A stretch of DNA of 64,000 nucleotides from FEN-1350 sp964643355 (GCA_964643355.1 CAZXPW010000003.1:62001-126000), one strand, 5' to 3'; counted from the stretch's first letter, positions 51,812 through 61,209 are shown. A program made the numbers and translations. The notes: generated by a model from the sequence alone, not told the origin.

Positions 51812-52714
51812 ATGAAACGCTATCCTCCATCCGATCGAACGCAACCCGCCTTCACGCTGGTCGAGGTCGTCACGGCCATCGCCATCATCGCGATCCTGGC
51901 CGCGATTCTGGTCCCGGCGTTCAATCTGGCGTTCCGAACGGCGACCAATGTCAAACAAAAAGCCCAATTCAACAGCATCAATATCGCATTAGAGGGTTTC
52001 CGTACCGATTTTGGAGATTATCCGGAATCGACCGGCGCCAATGCGGGCATGTATTGTGGGGCCCAGCGCCTGGCCGAAGCCGTGATCGGATATGACGGTT
52101 TTGGCTTTCATCCCAAGTCCGTTTTTGCCGAGGATGGGACCATTCCGAATCCCGCGGGGACGGGACAAATCGATATCTATCTGCCCGCGGTGACCGGAAC
52201 CGATCGCGAAAAGAGTCTTCGGGCACGGAAGGGACCCTATCTGGAACTGGAGACGGCCAATGGGATCAAATTGATTGACCTGTATGGAAGCGGCGAAACG
52301 GGGGCTCTTCCCGAAAATACCTATGTCCTGACCGACGCTTATGGCATGGTGACTCATCGCCTGACGAAAAAACGCGTGGGGATGCCGATTCTGTATTACA
52401 AGGCGGATGTTACCGCATTCGAACACGATTGGAGACTGGTCTATACGCCGGATAACACGGGCAGTCGCCGCAATATCATCAACCTGCGAGACAATTTCCC
52501 CATCCTTAATCTGCCGGTCCCCTTTGATCTGACCAAGGAGCATCCCCTGCGGTACCAGGGAAATGAATCCGAATTTTATCAGGCGATCGGTAATCCCAAT
52601 TATACCAATCCCGCACGGCCGTTCAGATCGGAATCGTTTATTCTCCATTCGGCCGGCGGCGACGGTCTCTATGGTACGCCCGACGATGTGTTCAATTTCG
52701 ACCCAGGCAAATAA
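51812..52714 (+). CDS. GspG-like pseudopilin 4
   Basis: 300 residues. The prepilin signal is QPAFTLVEVVTAIAIIAILA with Ala at the cleavage site. It shares FNSINIALEGFRTDFGDYP, YCGAQRLAEAVIG, VGMPILYYKAD and SAGGDGLYGTPDDVFNF with pseudopilins 1 and 3. The similarity of the whole layout, not only the signal, supports paralogy. Confidence 0.88.
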   Translation: MKRYPPSDRTQPAFTLVEVVTAIAIIAILAAILVPAFNLAFRTATNVKQKAQFNSINIALEGFRTDFGDYPESTGANAGMYCGAQRLAEAVIGYDGFGFHPKSVFAEDGTIPNPAGTGQIDIYLPAVTGTDREKSLRARKGPYLELETANGIKLIDLYGSGETGALPENTYVLTDAYGMVTHRLTKKRVGMPILYYKADVTAFEHDWRLVYTPDNTGSRRNIINLRDNFPILNLPVPFDLTKEHPLRYQGNESEFYQAIGNPNYTNPARPFRSESFILHSAGGDGLYGTPDDVFNFDPGK

Positions 52715-52761
52715 GGATCTATTGTCCCAGACCCGGTAAGGAATACCAACCCAGGACATCG

Positions 52762-53577
52762 ATGACCCGACCCTCGAGACAATCCGCTCTGACGCTGGTG
52801 GAAATGCTGGCCGTTCTGGCGATCGTCGCGATCCTTTTTGCCATCGGGGTTCCCGCGGCCAAGAAAATCGTCGAGTCCTTCGATTCTTCGGCCAATATCC
52901 GCAGCGTCATTTCCGCCGCCCTCGGTAACGCCCGATCCGTCGCCATGAGCGAAGGCGTCTGGGCGGGCCTTCGTTTTCAGCAGGACAAACTCGGAAACCA
53001 GTATATGATCCTGATCCGATACGATTATGACGCTACGGGTCTTGCCAGCGGATTTCGTGCCGTCGAAAGTCGAAAGCCCATGAAACTGCCCGAATCCATC
53101 GGGGTGATGGATTTATACTGGTACAATTCGACGAAGTCCATGGAAGAGCCGATCGCGGACGATTCGATCCTCGATCCGAGCAAGCAGGGTGCCGTCGCTA
53201 TGACCAATACGACGACTTTTTCGATCATCTTTTCCAAAGAAGGGCGTTTGGTTACCCACGATGTCCAAGTGATGGTCCGTGATATTCGCTTTGTCCCACC
53301 GCCGCCGATGAACTATGAGCCGAGTAAAGATGATGTATTTAATACGCAACTCAATGTGGATGCGGCCGCTGCCGCGAATCCGCCGAAAAGGATATTTTAT
53401 CAGGACAACTATCCGACATTGGGTTTACATAAAGAACCCAGCCGGAACAGCTTCATTATCTACGACAAGAAAAAGCTCGCGGCCGTTCCCGCGGGAAAAC
53501 GCTGGACCCTGTATCTGTCGTCCCTTCCGTTGGAGTATGTAAATCCGAATACCGGCGAGTTGATGGGCCTGCAATAA
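52762..53577 (+). CDS. GspH-like minor pseudopilin
   Basis: 271 residues. The prepilin signal is QSALTLVEMLAVLAIVAILF with Ala-Leu at the cleavage point. The segment ANIRSVISAALGNARSVAMS followed by VWAGLRFQQD has the GspH/FimT pattern (a helix, then a beta domain). No closing DD motif is present, so it is a distinct branch from the four preceding proteins. It may cap or initiate the fibre with the GspI, J and K-like proteins downstream. Confidence 0.82.
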   Translation: MTRPSRQSALTLVEMLAVLAIVAILFAIGVPAAKKIVESFDSSANIRSVISAALGNARSVAMSEGVWAGLRFQQDKLGNQYMILIRYDYDATGLASGFRAVESRKPMKLPESIGVMDLYWYNSTKSMEEPIADDSILDPSKQGAVAMTNTTTFSIIFSKEGRLVTHDVQVMVRDIRFVPPPPMNYEPSKDDVFNTQLNVDAAAAANPPKRIFYQDNYPTLGLHKEPSRNSFIIYDKKKLAAVPAGKRWTLYLSSLPLEYVNPNTGELMGLQ

Positions 53578-53587
53578 GGAAATTCGA

Positions 53588-54667
53588 ATGAAACAAGCGG
53601 CGTTCAAATCCGGTTTTTCGCTCACCGAGGTCCTGATGGCCGCCGGGATCCTCGTGGTTGGCTTTATGCTGGTCGCCGGGACCTTCCCTGTCGGCGTCAA
53701 GCTCACCGCCGTCGCCACCGAAAAAACCATCGGCGTCGTTGCCGCCGAAGAAGCGATGGCCAAGATTCATCTATTCGGCATCGATCCCAACCTCCTGCCT
53801 TCCGATCGCCATGTCCCGTATGACGGGATCAGCGTCCAGCAGTATTGGCTATCCGAACCTCAAAAGTCGCCCTTTATCTCCAGCGAGGCCTTCGCCAGTC
53901 TTCGCCGGCTCTATGGGACGAACTTCGCCTCCCTCTATGCCGATGAATATTTCCAGGCCGAATCCCTGTATCCCTCGACGGCGACTTTGGATCCGTTGTC
54001 GGCGGCCGGATCCCGGATCAAGACCGATCCCGACGATCCCCAGCGGTATTTCTGGTCGGCCCTGTGCCGTCGGCTCTATCATACCAGCAACGAGATCCAG
54101 GTTACGATCTTTGTCAGCCGCATGGCGGGACAGAATGCGCGATATCCTCGCTATAATTTCAATCGGGTTACCGGCGTTCCGATTTCTCCGGCTACCTGGT
54201 TGGCATCGAGCTATCCCACGCCGGTCCCGGTGATGGTTCAAACAATCACCGGATCCCACATCGGATTTCAACAGGGCATCCGCTGGACCTACTACTTCCA
54301 AAAAATTTCCGTTACCCCGGCCGACAGGGCCAAAGCGACCTATATTACTAAGGATGCGATTCTGCTGGACGATCAGTACGGCCGATTGATGCGCGTATTG
54401 GATGTTCGATATCCCAATCCGGCCGTCGCCGGTGATCTGGGAGAAATCACTCTGGTCCGGGCCGTCGATAGCGATGGAAATCCCGCCACCGTGATTCCCG
54501 CCGATGGGGATGGGCTGTTGATCCAGGAGTATGCCGCGGCCAATACGATCCGGCAGATCTGGATTGTTCCGCCGGCGATGGCGCCCAGTGGTGCCACCTC
54601 GTCCAGTACTCCGCCGAAGGTCATCGGCCGCAACCCCTGTGTCGGCGTCTTTCAGGGACAATTATAG
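53588..54667 (+). CDS. GspI/PilV-like minor pseudopilin
   Basis: 359 residues. The signal KSGFSLTEVLMAAGILVVGF resembles GspI and PilV, which often have TEVL(V/M)A and a shorter helix, followed by TEKTIGVVAAEEAMAKIHLFG. The protein is larger than usual for GspI (about 125), with the extra part forming a soluble domain. It begins ten bases after the GspH-like gene and ends ten bases before the GspJ-like gene. Confidence 0.8.
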   Translation: MKQAAFKSGFSLTEVLMAAGILVVGFMLVAGTFPVGVKLTAVATEKTIGVVAAEEAMAKIHLFGIDPNLLPSDRHVPYDGISVQQYWLSEPQKSPFISSEAFASLRRLYGTNFASLYADEYFQAESLYPSTATLDPLSAAGSRIKTDPDDPQRYFWSALCRRLYHTSNEIQVTIFVSRMAGQNARYPRYNFNRVTGVPISPATWLASSYPTPVPVMVQTITGSHIGFQQGIRWTYYFQKISVTPADRAKATYITKDAILLDDQYGRLMRVLDVRYPNPAVAGDLGEITLVRAVDSDGNPATVIPADGDGLLIQEYAAANTIRQIWIVPPAMAPSGATSSSTPPKVIGRNPCVGVFQGQL

Positions 54668-54677
54668 AGAGTCTGCC

Positions 54678-55844
54678 GTGCGACGATACGATAACAAGGC
54701 GTTCACGATTCTCGAGCTGCTGGTGGCTATGGCGCTGCTGGTGGCCATGATGGCCGTCTCCGGTCTGGTCTTCAAGATGGCGATCGATACCCATCGCCGC
54801 GCCGAAGCTACCGGCGAACTGACCCGTCGTCTGCGGGCAATCACCGATCAACTCGACGCCGATTTTAAGGGCCTGCGTACCGATTGCGAAATCTTCATCG
54901 GCTGGGTTCCGGTTCCCGTGGATGCCCAGGGAAAGCGGTTGCCCTCGAACACCCCGCCGGCCAATGTCCATCACTATGCCCGTTTTGATAAGATCCTGTT
55001 CTATGCCAACGGCAACTTCCAAACCTATGATCAGTATCGTTTTGAGGATTCGGAGGCCGCCACAAAGGTCTGGATGGCGTATGTCCCCGGCAATGTAGCG
55101 CGGGTGTGCTATTCCCATGCCGAAGATGGCACGGCCGCAAGCAATCCGATTGAACAGTTGCCCTCGCGTCGGCTCCTGGCCCGCAGCCAGCATATCTACG
55201 CTCCCGATGCTCGGCTGACGCCGACATTGGATCCGACCACCTCGGCGACTTTGTTGGCTTCGTTTACGCCGAATTTTGTGAATACCGGTCAGTATGACGG
55301 CCTGGATCCGCTTCTGTGGACGGCTTTGCCGCGCGGGACGGATCCTGTCAACTTGAAGTTGCTATTGTTGTCTCGAATTTTCGGGTATTCGCTGACGGCC
55401 CTCAATCTGCCATCCAGCGATAGCGACTACCCGTTTATAACACACAGTGGTTCTTTTGTGAGCATTGTCGGCGGCCTGATTGCCGATCCAACCGTTCGGC
55501 CGGTGACCAATCCCCATTTGATGTTTGGCCAGGGCGTTGGCGAATTCAAGATCCAGTGCTGGTATGAATACAATTCCGGAACCGCTGCCCAAGTCGCCAA
55601 ATCCGGCCGCTGGTACCCGGAGGTCGATCCCAACGGCGATGGAGATTTGACCGACTCCGATTTTGTCCGCCTTCTCCCGGCCTCGATGGGCAGCGGGATG
55701 CTGGCGGCGCTGTATCCCGGCGGCGGAGATGGACGCACCCCGCCCGGCCCCGGCAAGGCCCTGAAATTCACTTTTACTCTGTTTGATTCGCGGGGGGTGT
55801 TCAAAAGTGGAAAGACCTTTACCCACATCGTCTATTTGAAGTAA
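54678..55844 (+). CDS. GspJ/PilW-like minor pseudopilin
   Basis: 388 residues from a GTG start with GAGAG upstream; the longer open frame runs through the preceding gene. The prepilin signal is NKAFTILELLVAMALLVAMM, then a helix with AEATGELTRRLRAITDQLDADFKG, matching the GspJ pattern of a long amphipathic helix. The soluble domain has an Asp-rich stretch (PEVDPNGDGDLTDSDF) that looks like a calcium-binding loop. It lies directly upstream of the GspK-like gene, as gspJ-gspK do in other systems. Confidence 0.82.
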   Translation: MRRYDNKAFTILELLVAMALLVAMMAVSGLVFKMAIDTHRRAEATGELTRRLRAITDQLDADFKGLRTDCEIFIGWVPVPVDAQGKRLPSNTPPANVHHYARFDKILFYANGNFQTYDQYRFEDSEAATKVWMAYVPGNVARVCYSHAEDGTAASNPIEQLPSRRLLARSQHIYAPDARLTPTLDPTTSATLLASFTPNFVNTGQYDGLDPLLWTALPRGTDPVNLKLLLLSRIFGYSLTALNLPSSDSDYPFITHSGSFVSIVGGLIADPTVRPVTNPHLMFGQGVGEFKIQCWYEYNSGTAAQVAKSGRWYPEVDPNGDGDLTDSDFVRLLPASMGSGMLAALYPGGGDGRTPPGPGKALKFTFTLFDSRGVFKSGKTFTHIVYLK

Positions 55845-55860
55845 TGACGGGGGAACGGCC

Positions 55861-58800
55861 ATGATTCCTATAACCGAAACATCAATCCATGCTCTTGGAA
55901 AGCGGCGGTCGGGTTCGGCCCTGATCCTGGTTGTCGTCCTGACGGTCCTGTTGAGTCTGATCGGCCTGATGTTTATCCTGGCCTCGCGGATCGAGCAGGC
56001 CACCAGCGCCTCGGTCAGCGTTGAGCGGGATCTGTCCGCCGCCGCTGATTCGGTCGTCGATCGCATCAACAAGGTTCTCGTCGATGATCTTTTCGGCGCC
56101 AGACGACAGGCCCGTCTGTGCAGCGGGGCCTCTGAGAATGTTCCGGGCACGGCGGTCGCCTACAACGAACGGTATGATTCGCCGGGCACGATGGATCCCT
56201 GGCTGATGAGCGTTAATCCCGGATGGTCAGAGATCGATACGGTCAGCCCTGCGGATTTGCGGAACGATATCGTGACATGGTTCAATCTCTCAGATCTGTA
56301 CTTCGACATCTTCGGGATTTCCGGGTTTAATGTGTATGGTCTCATGGGACCGGGGATGAAAGTGGGACCGGATCTGTATTACGCGTCGACGGCCCTGGCG
56401 GGCACGCCCCAGATTTCCTCCAACATCGGATTGCCGAAAGCCGACGCCGACGGCGACGGCGTGTGGGACAGCATCTGGATCAAACTGCCCAACATCAATT
56501 CCTCCAAGGGCGAGCCGATCTATTCGGCCGTGCGGATTCTCGACAACTGCGCTTTGCTGAATCTCAACACCGCCTTCAAACTGGAAGCGACCAGCGACGG
56601 TCCGTATCTTTCGGCTCTGGACTACGAGCGATTCCGTCGCGGCGGGGATCGCAATGACGATCGTCCCGCCGACGATGTCCCGCTGGCCGATCGGATCCGC
56701 AAAGCCCGCATGGCCGATCCGGCCGCCGTGCTCGACACCGTCGCGCAGTATCACAATCGGGTCATTCTGAAGATCGAGAAACCGGATCCGGCCCGCTATC
56801 GCCTCTTCGACCTGGCCGACGAACTGGAGCTCCGCAATCGATTTCTCCTCTCGTCCTCTTTTGAGAGCCGTTTGGAGCGAAGAGATGTCGCCAATTTGAC
56901 ATTTGACGCCGGAGTTCCCGGTGTAGGGGGTGGGGGATTGTATTCGGCCTTGTTTATTCCCGTGACCGACGAGTCCAGGACCATTACCGTCAGTACCGGC
57001 TCCTATACGCGCACAAAATTCGACGAATGGAAAATCCGGATGAACTCGGCGAATTTTGACGACAAAAGCGGCGCCTATTATTTGCCGTCGGCCCCCGCTC
57101 CGGATCAGGAACCCGAGATTGACTTTCGCTGGAAGTATGACCGGCGGCATGTTTGCACCTTCTACAGCTTCGATCGCAATATCCGTTCGGGTCCGGACAT
57201 GATCCTCGATCCGATCGTCGAGTCTCTCCGGGAGGCCTACCTGCGTCAGGTCGATCCCTCTGTCAAGGCCCAAAGGTTGGCGATGCTGGATACCGTAATG
57301 GCCGTATTCTGGCCCGCCAACGGTTCGGTTGTCGCGACCCGCGATCTGGTCATCGACAACACCCCCGAATCCCGCCGTGCCATCCTGCAGTTGCTCTATG
57401 CCCTGCGGGCCTATTACCTGCGGTATGGACTGATAAAAGAAAACTCCATCCTGACGCTCGATCAGATCCGGGCCGATCTGGCCGATCCGGCCCACCCACG
57501 GCGACTGCTCAACAAGGCCGCGCGAAAGGCCGCACAGACTGTCGCCAACATGATCGACTATCTGGATGATACCTCTGCGACCCTGGGGCCATTGTTTCAG
57601 AAAAATTCCGACCCGACTTTCATTAACGAGGCCGTCGTCCGACAACTGGTCAGCGATGTTTCCCGCAACGCGTCCAATAACAGCATCGATCTGTCCTCTG
57701 ATCCGCGGTACGATTTCGGTCTGGGTTCCCATGTCGTCTATGGCTACGAACGCCAGCCGTTTATTTCGGAATTGTATTGTACTTTTTCCTCCAGTGGTAT
57801 CGGCCGGTTTGCGGTTGAGTTTGTAAATCCCTATGACCAGGATATCTCTCTAACGGGATGGAGAATTGTGGCGGGGAATCCCAAGAATAATCCAAGAACT
57901 TTGGTATTTCCGCCCTCTAATATCACCGTTCCAAAAGGCACGACCACGGCCCCCGGCCGATTTGTTCTGCGAAATACCAACTGGGGGGTTCTGCCGAATT
58001 CGACTCCGACTTACGAATGGGCTCAACTGGCCAGCGGTTTTTTTGTCGATGATGTGATCCTTCTGCAACGCCCGATACCTGATGGCAAGGGCGGAACAAC
58101 CTGGTTGACGGTAGATGGGACCCCCAAAGATCAGATTTCTCCCTTGGTGATTGATGGCACGCACACCAGCAAACGCGATGATCGGGCCTGGAAATTTGCC
58201 CGGGCCAACGAATTTGTTCGTGATCAGGGCTCCGAGACCCTGGGCAGTCCCAACAATGCCACCATCCCCGGCGGCAAGAAGTCCTACCAGATGCCCGTGG
58301 CCGACGACAACACCGCGACCGTCTCCAGGCCCCTGACGACGCTTGGGGATTTTGAAAAGATTCTGACTCTCGGCAGCGAGTGGATCGCCGCCGATGATCC
58401 AAATGCGATTACGCATTTTATGGGATTGGCTTCGAATGAGGGTGATGTCAGAACGGATATTGTGTCCGCTCCGGAGATTCTCCGGTATGTCGGTTTTCTC
58501 AACCGGCCGGCCGGAAACCTTCCGGGGCGGATCAATATCAATACCGCTCCGTGGGAAGTGATTCGTGCCGCCATCCCTCCCCGGACGGATTTCGTCAAGG
58601 CCGGGGACAAGTGGGAGGCGGATCCGAAGAAATTCGCGGATGAACTGGCTCGAACGATAGCCAGAGTCGGAACTCCCGCCCCGTTTGAGTCGATCGCGGA
58701 TCTGGTCAATTCGTCCAAACATGCAGATATTGCCGCGCTGTTGACCAAATGGAAGGATGATCCTTCCGACAATGTCGGCGATCCATCCATGACCGACGAT

Positions 58801-59049
58801 ATCGAGGAGCGAGACTGGATCCTTTCGCGGATGTCGAATATTTTCACCGTCCGCAGCGATACCTTCACGGCCTATATCGCCATCCGGATCGGCACACCGC
58901 GCGTGGTGCCCGATGCCAATCCGGCCAGCCGCGTCGTTGATGTCGATGCCGACCGCCGGTATATCGCCATTTTTGACCGCAGCGCGGTCGATCGACCCGA
59001 CGAATCACCGCGATTGGTTGCTCTGCATCGGGTCTCGGACCCCCGATAA
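55861..59049 (+). CDS. GspK-like large minor pseudopilin with an LTD-like segment
   Basis: 1062 residues, about three times the normal GspK size. The N-terminus RRSGSALILVVVLTVLLSLI is the GspK-type helix without the usual Glu at position 5, and RINKVLVDDLFGARRQ follows. The C-terminal part has the helix-hairpin-helix typical of GspK (GRININTAPWEVIRAAIPP, and FESIADLVNSSK). Between about residues 640 and 760 there is a lamin-tail-like segment: RFAVEFVNPYDQDISLTGWR, then PGRFVLRNTNWGVLP. GspK sits at the pseudopilus tip, so the segment could face cargo. The whole middle region is unassigned. Confidence 0.82.
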   Translation: MIPITETSIHALGKRRSGSALILVVVLTVLLSLIGLMFILASRIEQATSASVSVERDLSAAADSVVDRINKVLVDDLFGARRQARLCSGASENVPGTAVAYNERYDSPGTMDPWLMSVNPGWSEIDTVSPADLRNDIVTWFNLSDLYFDIFGISGFNVYGLMGPGMKVGPDLYYASTALAGTPQISSNIGLPKADADGDGVWDSIWIKLPNINSSKGEPIYSAVRILDNCALLNLNTAFKLEATSDGPYLSALDYERFRRGGDRNDDRPADDVPLADRIRKARMADPAAVLDTVAQYHNRVILKIEKPDPARYRLFDLADELELRNRFLLSSSFESRLERRDVANLTFDAGVPGVGGGGLYSALFIPVTDESRTITVSTGSYTRTKFDEWKIRMNSANFDDKSGAYYLPSAPAPDQEPEIDFRWKYDRRHVCTFYSFDRNIRSGPDMILDPIVESLREAYLRQVDPSVKAQRLAMLDTVMAVFWPANGSVVATRDLVIDNTPESRRAILQLLYALRAYYLRYGLIKENSILTLDQIRADLADPAHPRRLLNKAARKAAQTVANMIDYLDDTSATLGPLFQKNSDPTFINEAVVRQLVSDVSRNASNNSIDLSSDPRYDFGLGSHVVYGYERQPFISELYCTFSSSGIGRFAVEFVNPYDQDISLTGWRIVAGNPKNNPRTLVFPPSNITVPKGTTTAPGRFVLRNTNWGVLPNSTPTYEWAQLASGFFVDDVILLQRPIPDGKGGTTWLTVDGTPKDQISPLVIDGTHTSKRDDRAWKFARANEFVRDQGSETLGSPNNATIPGGKKSYQMPVADDNTATVSRPLTTLGDFEKILTLGSEWIAADDPNAITHFMGLASNEGDVRTDIVSAPEILRYVGFLNRPAGNLPGRININTAPWEVIRAAIPPRTDFVKAGDKWEADPKKFADELARTIARVGTPAPFESIADLVNSSKHADIAALLTKWKDDPSDNVGDPSMTDDIEERDWILSRMSNIFTVRSDTFTAYIAIRIGTPRVVPDANPASRVVDVDADRRYIAIFDRSAVDRPDESPRLVALHRVSDPR

Positions 59050-59059
59050 ACCCCGGCGC

Positions 59060-59088
59060 TTGACAATTCCGTTCGCCGTCCCTAAGCT
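59060..59088 (+). promoter_or_regulatory. Promoter giving a possibly leaderless message
   Basis: TTGACA (59060-59065), 17 bases, TAAGCT (59083-59088). The ATG at 59095 is only six bases past the -10 box, so the transcript would start at or next to the start codon. The -10 box is a weak match. Confidence 0.5.
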
Positions 59089-59094
59089 GTGGGC

Positions 59095-59616
59095 ATGGTA
59101 TCCTGTGTCAATCATTACGAGGCCGCTTTCGGCCAGTGGCTCGCGGAAAACCGCGTCCAGCATATCGGCGTCGATCAGACGCGTCGCCGCTGGTTCGCCC
59201 GCGATTGGATCAAATCGTTCGATTATGTCCTCTATCCAGACGGCCGCCGCGTCCTATTGGCCGAGGTCAAGGGCCGCGGCTTTTCCGGCCCCGTACTCCG
59301 CAACCTCTCCGGCTTGCAGAACTGGGTTACGCGCGAGGATATCCGGGGACTCTTGGAGTGGCAGCAGGTTTTTCAGCGGCAACATCCCGCTGCCGACGCG
59401 CTGCTGGTCTTCGCTTACGACCTGCGCCGAGTCGAGGTCGAGACCCATGGCGACGAAACCTTTGAGTATGATCGCCGCCGATACGCCTTCTATGCCGTCC
59501 GTCTGGAGGACTATGCCCAGAATATGACCTGTCGGAGTCCCCGCTGGCAGACGGTCATGCTGCCGATCGACCCCTTTCGTAAACTGGCGAAACCCATTCG
59601 ACAATGGCTTGAATAA
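59095..59616 (+). CDS. HYExAFE-family protein with a nuclease-like core
   Basis: 173 residues; a GTG two codons upstream is an alternative. The N-terminus CVNHYEAAFGQWLAENR carries the HYExAF motif (H7 to F12) that names a planctomycete-restricted family. The next segment SFDYVLYPDGRRVLLAEVKG gives an Asp 43, Glu 57 and Lys 59 arrangement like the PD-(D/E)XK nuclease fold, and the conserved Arg/Gln-rich surroundings fit a DNA-related role. I know of no demonstrated function for the family, and the nuclease link is inference. It lies 45 bases after the GspK-like gene and 16 bases before bioB. Confidence 0.75.
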   Translation: MVSCVNHYEAAFGQWLAENRVQHIGVDQTRRRWFARDWIKSFDYVLYPDGRRVLLAEVKGRGFSGPVLRNLSGLQNWVTREDIRGLLEWQQVFQRQHPAADALLVFAYDLRRVEVETHGDETFEYDRRRYAFYAVRLEDYAQNMTCRSPRWQTVMLPIDPFRKLAKPIRQWLE

Positions 59617-59632
59617 TCCGACCGGAGTCGCG

Positions 59633-60613
59633 ATGAATCCCGCAATCGAACAAGCCCTGCAACGAGTCCTCGACGGCGATCTTCCGGCTCGGCCGCAGAT
59701 CGAGTCGCTGGCGAAGGCAAGCCGCCGACATTTCGACGAGCTGCTCTTCGCGGCCAACCGGATTCGCCGCCGTTTCTTTGGCGACCGGGTGTCGGTCTGT
59801 TCGATTGTTCCCGGTCGTCTCGGCGGTTGCGATCAGGATTGCGCCTTCTGCGCCCAGTCGTCCCGCTACAAGACGCCCGTCGATCGTACGGCGCGATTGC
59901 TGACCGACGACGAGATTCTCGCCGCCGCCGCCGAGGCCAAACAAAACGGCGTGCCGCGCTTTGGCGTCGTCTATTCAGGGAAAAGCGCAAACGATGCCGA
60001 ATTGGCCCGGCTGGAGCGGCTTATCCCCCGCATCCGAGATGAAATCGGCGTCGGCGTCTGTGCCGGGCTGGGGATTCTCCCCCTCGACAAACTATGTCGC
60101 CTTCGTGCTGCGGGGCTGGAACGCTACAATCACAATCTCGAAACCTCTCGTCACCATTTTCCCCGGATTGTTTCGGCCCACAGCTACGACGATCGCGTCC
60201 GGACCATCCGTGCCGCCGTCGAGGTCGGTCTGGGCGTTTGTGCCGGGGGTATCTTCGGATTGGGCGAAACCGATGCCGACCGGATCGACATGGCCCTGGA
60301 ATTGCGAGACCTCGGCGCCGACACCGTCCCCATGAATTTTTTGCATCCGATCCCCGGAACCCCTCTGGCCGATCAGCCGACGCTCCAACCCCGGGAAATC
60401 CTGCGGATCATCGCCCTCTATCGTTTTATTTTGCCGCGGACCCATCTCAAGGCGGCGGGGGGGCGGGTGAACAATCTCCGCGATCTGCAGAGTTGGGTGT
60501 TTTATGCCGGCTGTACCAGCATCATGTCTGGCAACTACCTGACCACGGCCGGACGATCCGTCGCCGAGGACCGTCAAATGATCCGCGATCTGGGTCTGGA
60601 GGCAAACGAATGA
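59633..60613 (+). CDS. bioB: Biotin synthase
   Basis: 326 residues, ATG after CCGGAG. The radical-SAM CX3CX2C cluster is CDQDCAFCAQSS (Cys 66, 70, 73). Other motifs are RFGVVYSGKSAND, YNHNLETSRHHF, CAGGIFGLGET and the C-terminal AGCTSIMSGNYLTT. It inserts sulphur into dethiobiotin, the last step of biotin synthesis. Together with bioF it covers two of the four late steps; bioA and bioD are not in the window. The stop overlaps rsmD by four bases. Confidence 0.94.
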   Translation: MNPAIEQALQRVLDGDLPARPQIESLAKASRRHFDELLFAANRIRRRFFGDRVSVCSIVPGRLGGCDQDCAFCAQSSRYKTPVDRTARLLTDDEILAAAAEAKQNGVPRFGVVYSGKSANDAELARLERLIPRIRDEIGVGVCAGLGILPLDKLCRLRAAGLERYNHNLETSRHHFPRIVSAHSYDDRVRTIRAAVEVGLGVCAGGIFGLGETDADRIDMALELRDLGADTVPMNFLHPIPGTPLADQPTLQPREILRIIALYRFILPRTHLKAAGGRVNNLRDLQSWVFYAGCTSIMSGNYLTTAGRSVAEDRQMIRDLGLEANE

Positions 60614-61209
60614 GAATTATCGCCGGAACTCATCGCGGAATGAATTTGTTTGCCCCCAAAGATATGCGAACCCGGCCGATCACCGATCGGGCCAAGGAAT
60701 CCCTCTTCAATGTTCTGTATAAGTACAATATTATCGAAAATAGCGTCATTGCGGACTTGTTTAGCGGAACCGGCTCGATGGGGATGGAGTGCCTGTCCCG
60801 CGGCGCACGCTGGGTATCGTTTGTGGACAGCGGCCGTCAGGTCGTCCCCTTGTTGGAACGCAACATCGCCAAGGCCGGCTATGGCGACCGCTGCCGCGTT
60901 TTCGCCTGCAATGCCTTCAAGTCCGGAGCTCCCGTCCCGTCCGGTTGCCCCGATCGGCCTGACTACGATCTGGTTTTTGTCGATCCACCTTATCTGATGA
61001 GTCAGGATACCTCCCTTGTTTCCCCGCTGGGAAAGCTGCTTACGCTGTTGTCCCGACAGATTCGGAGGGGAGGACTCGTCATTGTTCGTGCTCATGAGCG
61101 ATCCAATATTCTTCCACAATACGGCTCGCTTCGGTCGATTGACCATCGTCAATGGGGTGCCACGGCCGTAACCCTGCTTGAATGCATCGGTGGGGAGGCA
61201 TGGCCATGA
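60610..61209 (+). CDS. rsmD: 16S rRNA m2G966 methyltransferase
   Basis: 199 residues, start at the ATGA overlap with bioB after GGAGG. MRIIAGTHRGMNL, then RPITDRAKESLFNVL, the SAM-binding DLFSGTGSMGMECLSRGA and the catalytic FVDPPY are all characteristic. It methylates G966 of 16S rRNA during assembly of the small subunit. The gene is coupled to the CCA-adding-type gene by another ATGA overlap. Confidence 0.93.
   Translation: MRIIAGTHRGMNLFAPKDMRTRPITDRAKESLFNVLYKYNIIENSVIADLFSGTGSMGMECLSRGARWVSFVDSGRQVVPLLERNIAKAGYGDRCRVFACNAFKSGAPVPSGCPDRPDYDLVFVDPPYLMSQDTSLVSPLGKLLTLLSRQIRRGGLVIVRAHERSNILPQYGSLRSIDHRQWGATAVTLLECIGGEAWP

Noticed and set aside
56290..57732. 480-codon minus-strand open frame opposite the GspK-like gene
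   Set aside because: No start signal or motif; a shadow of the sense frame.
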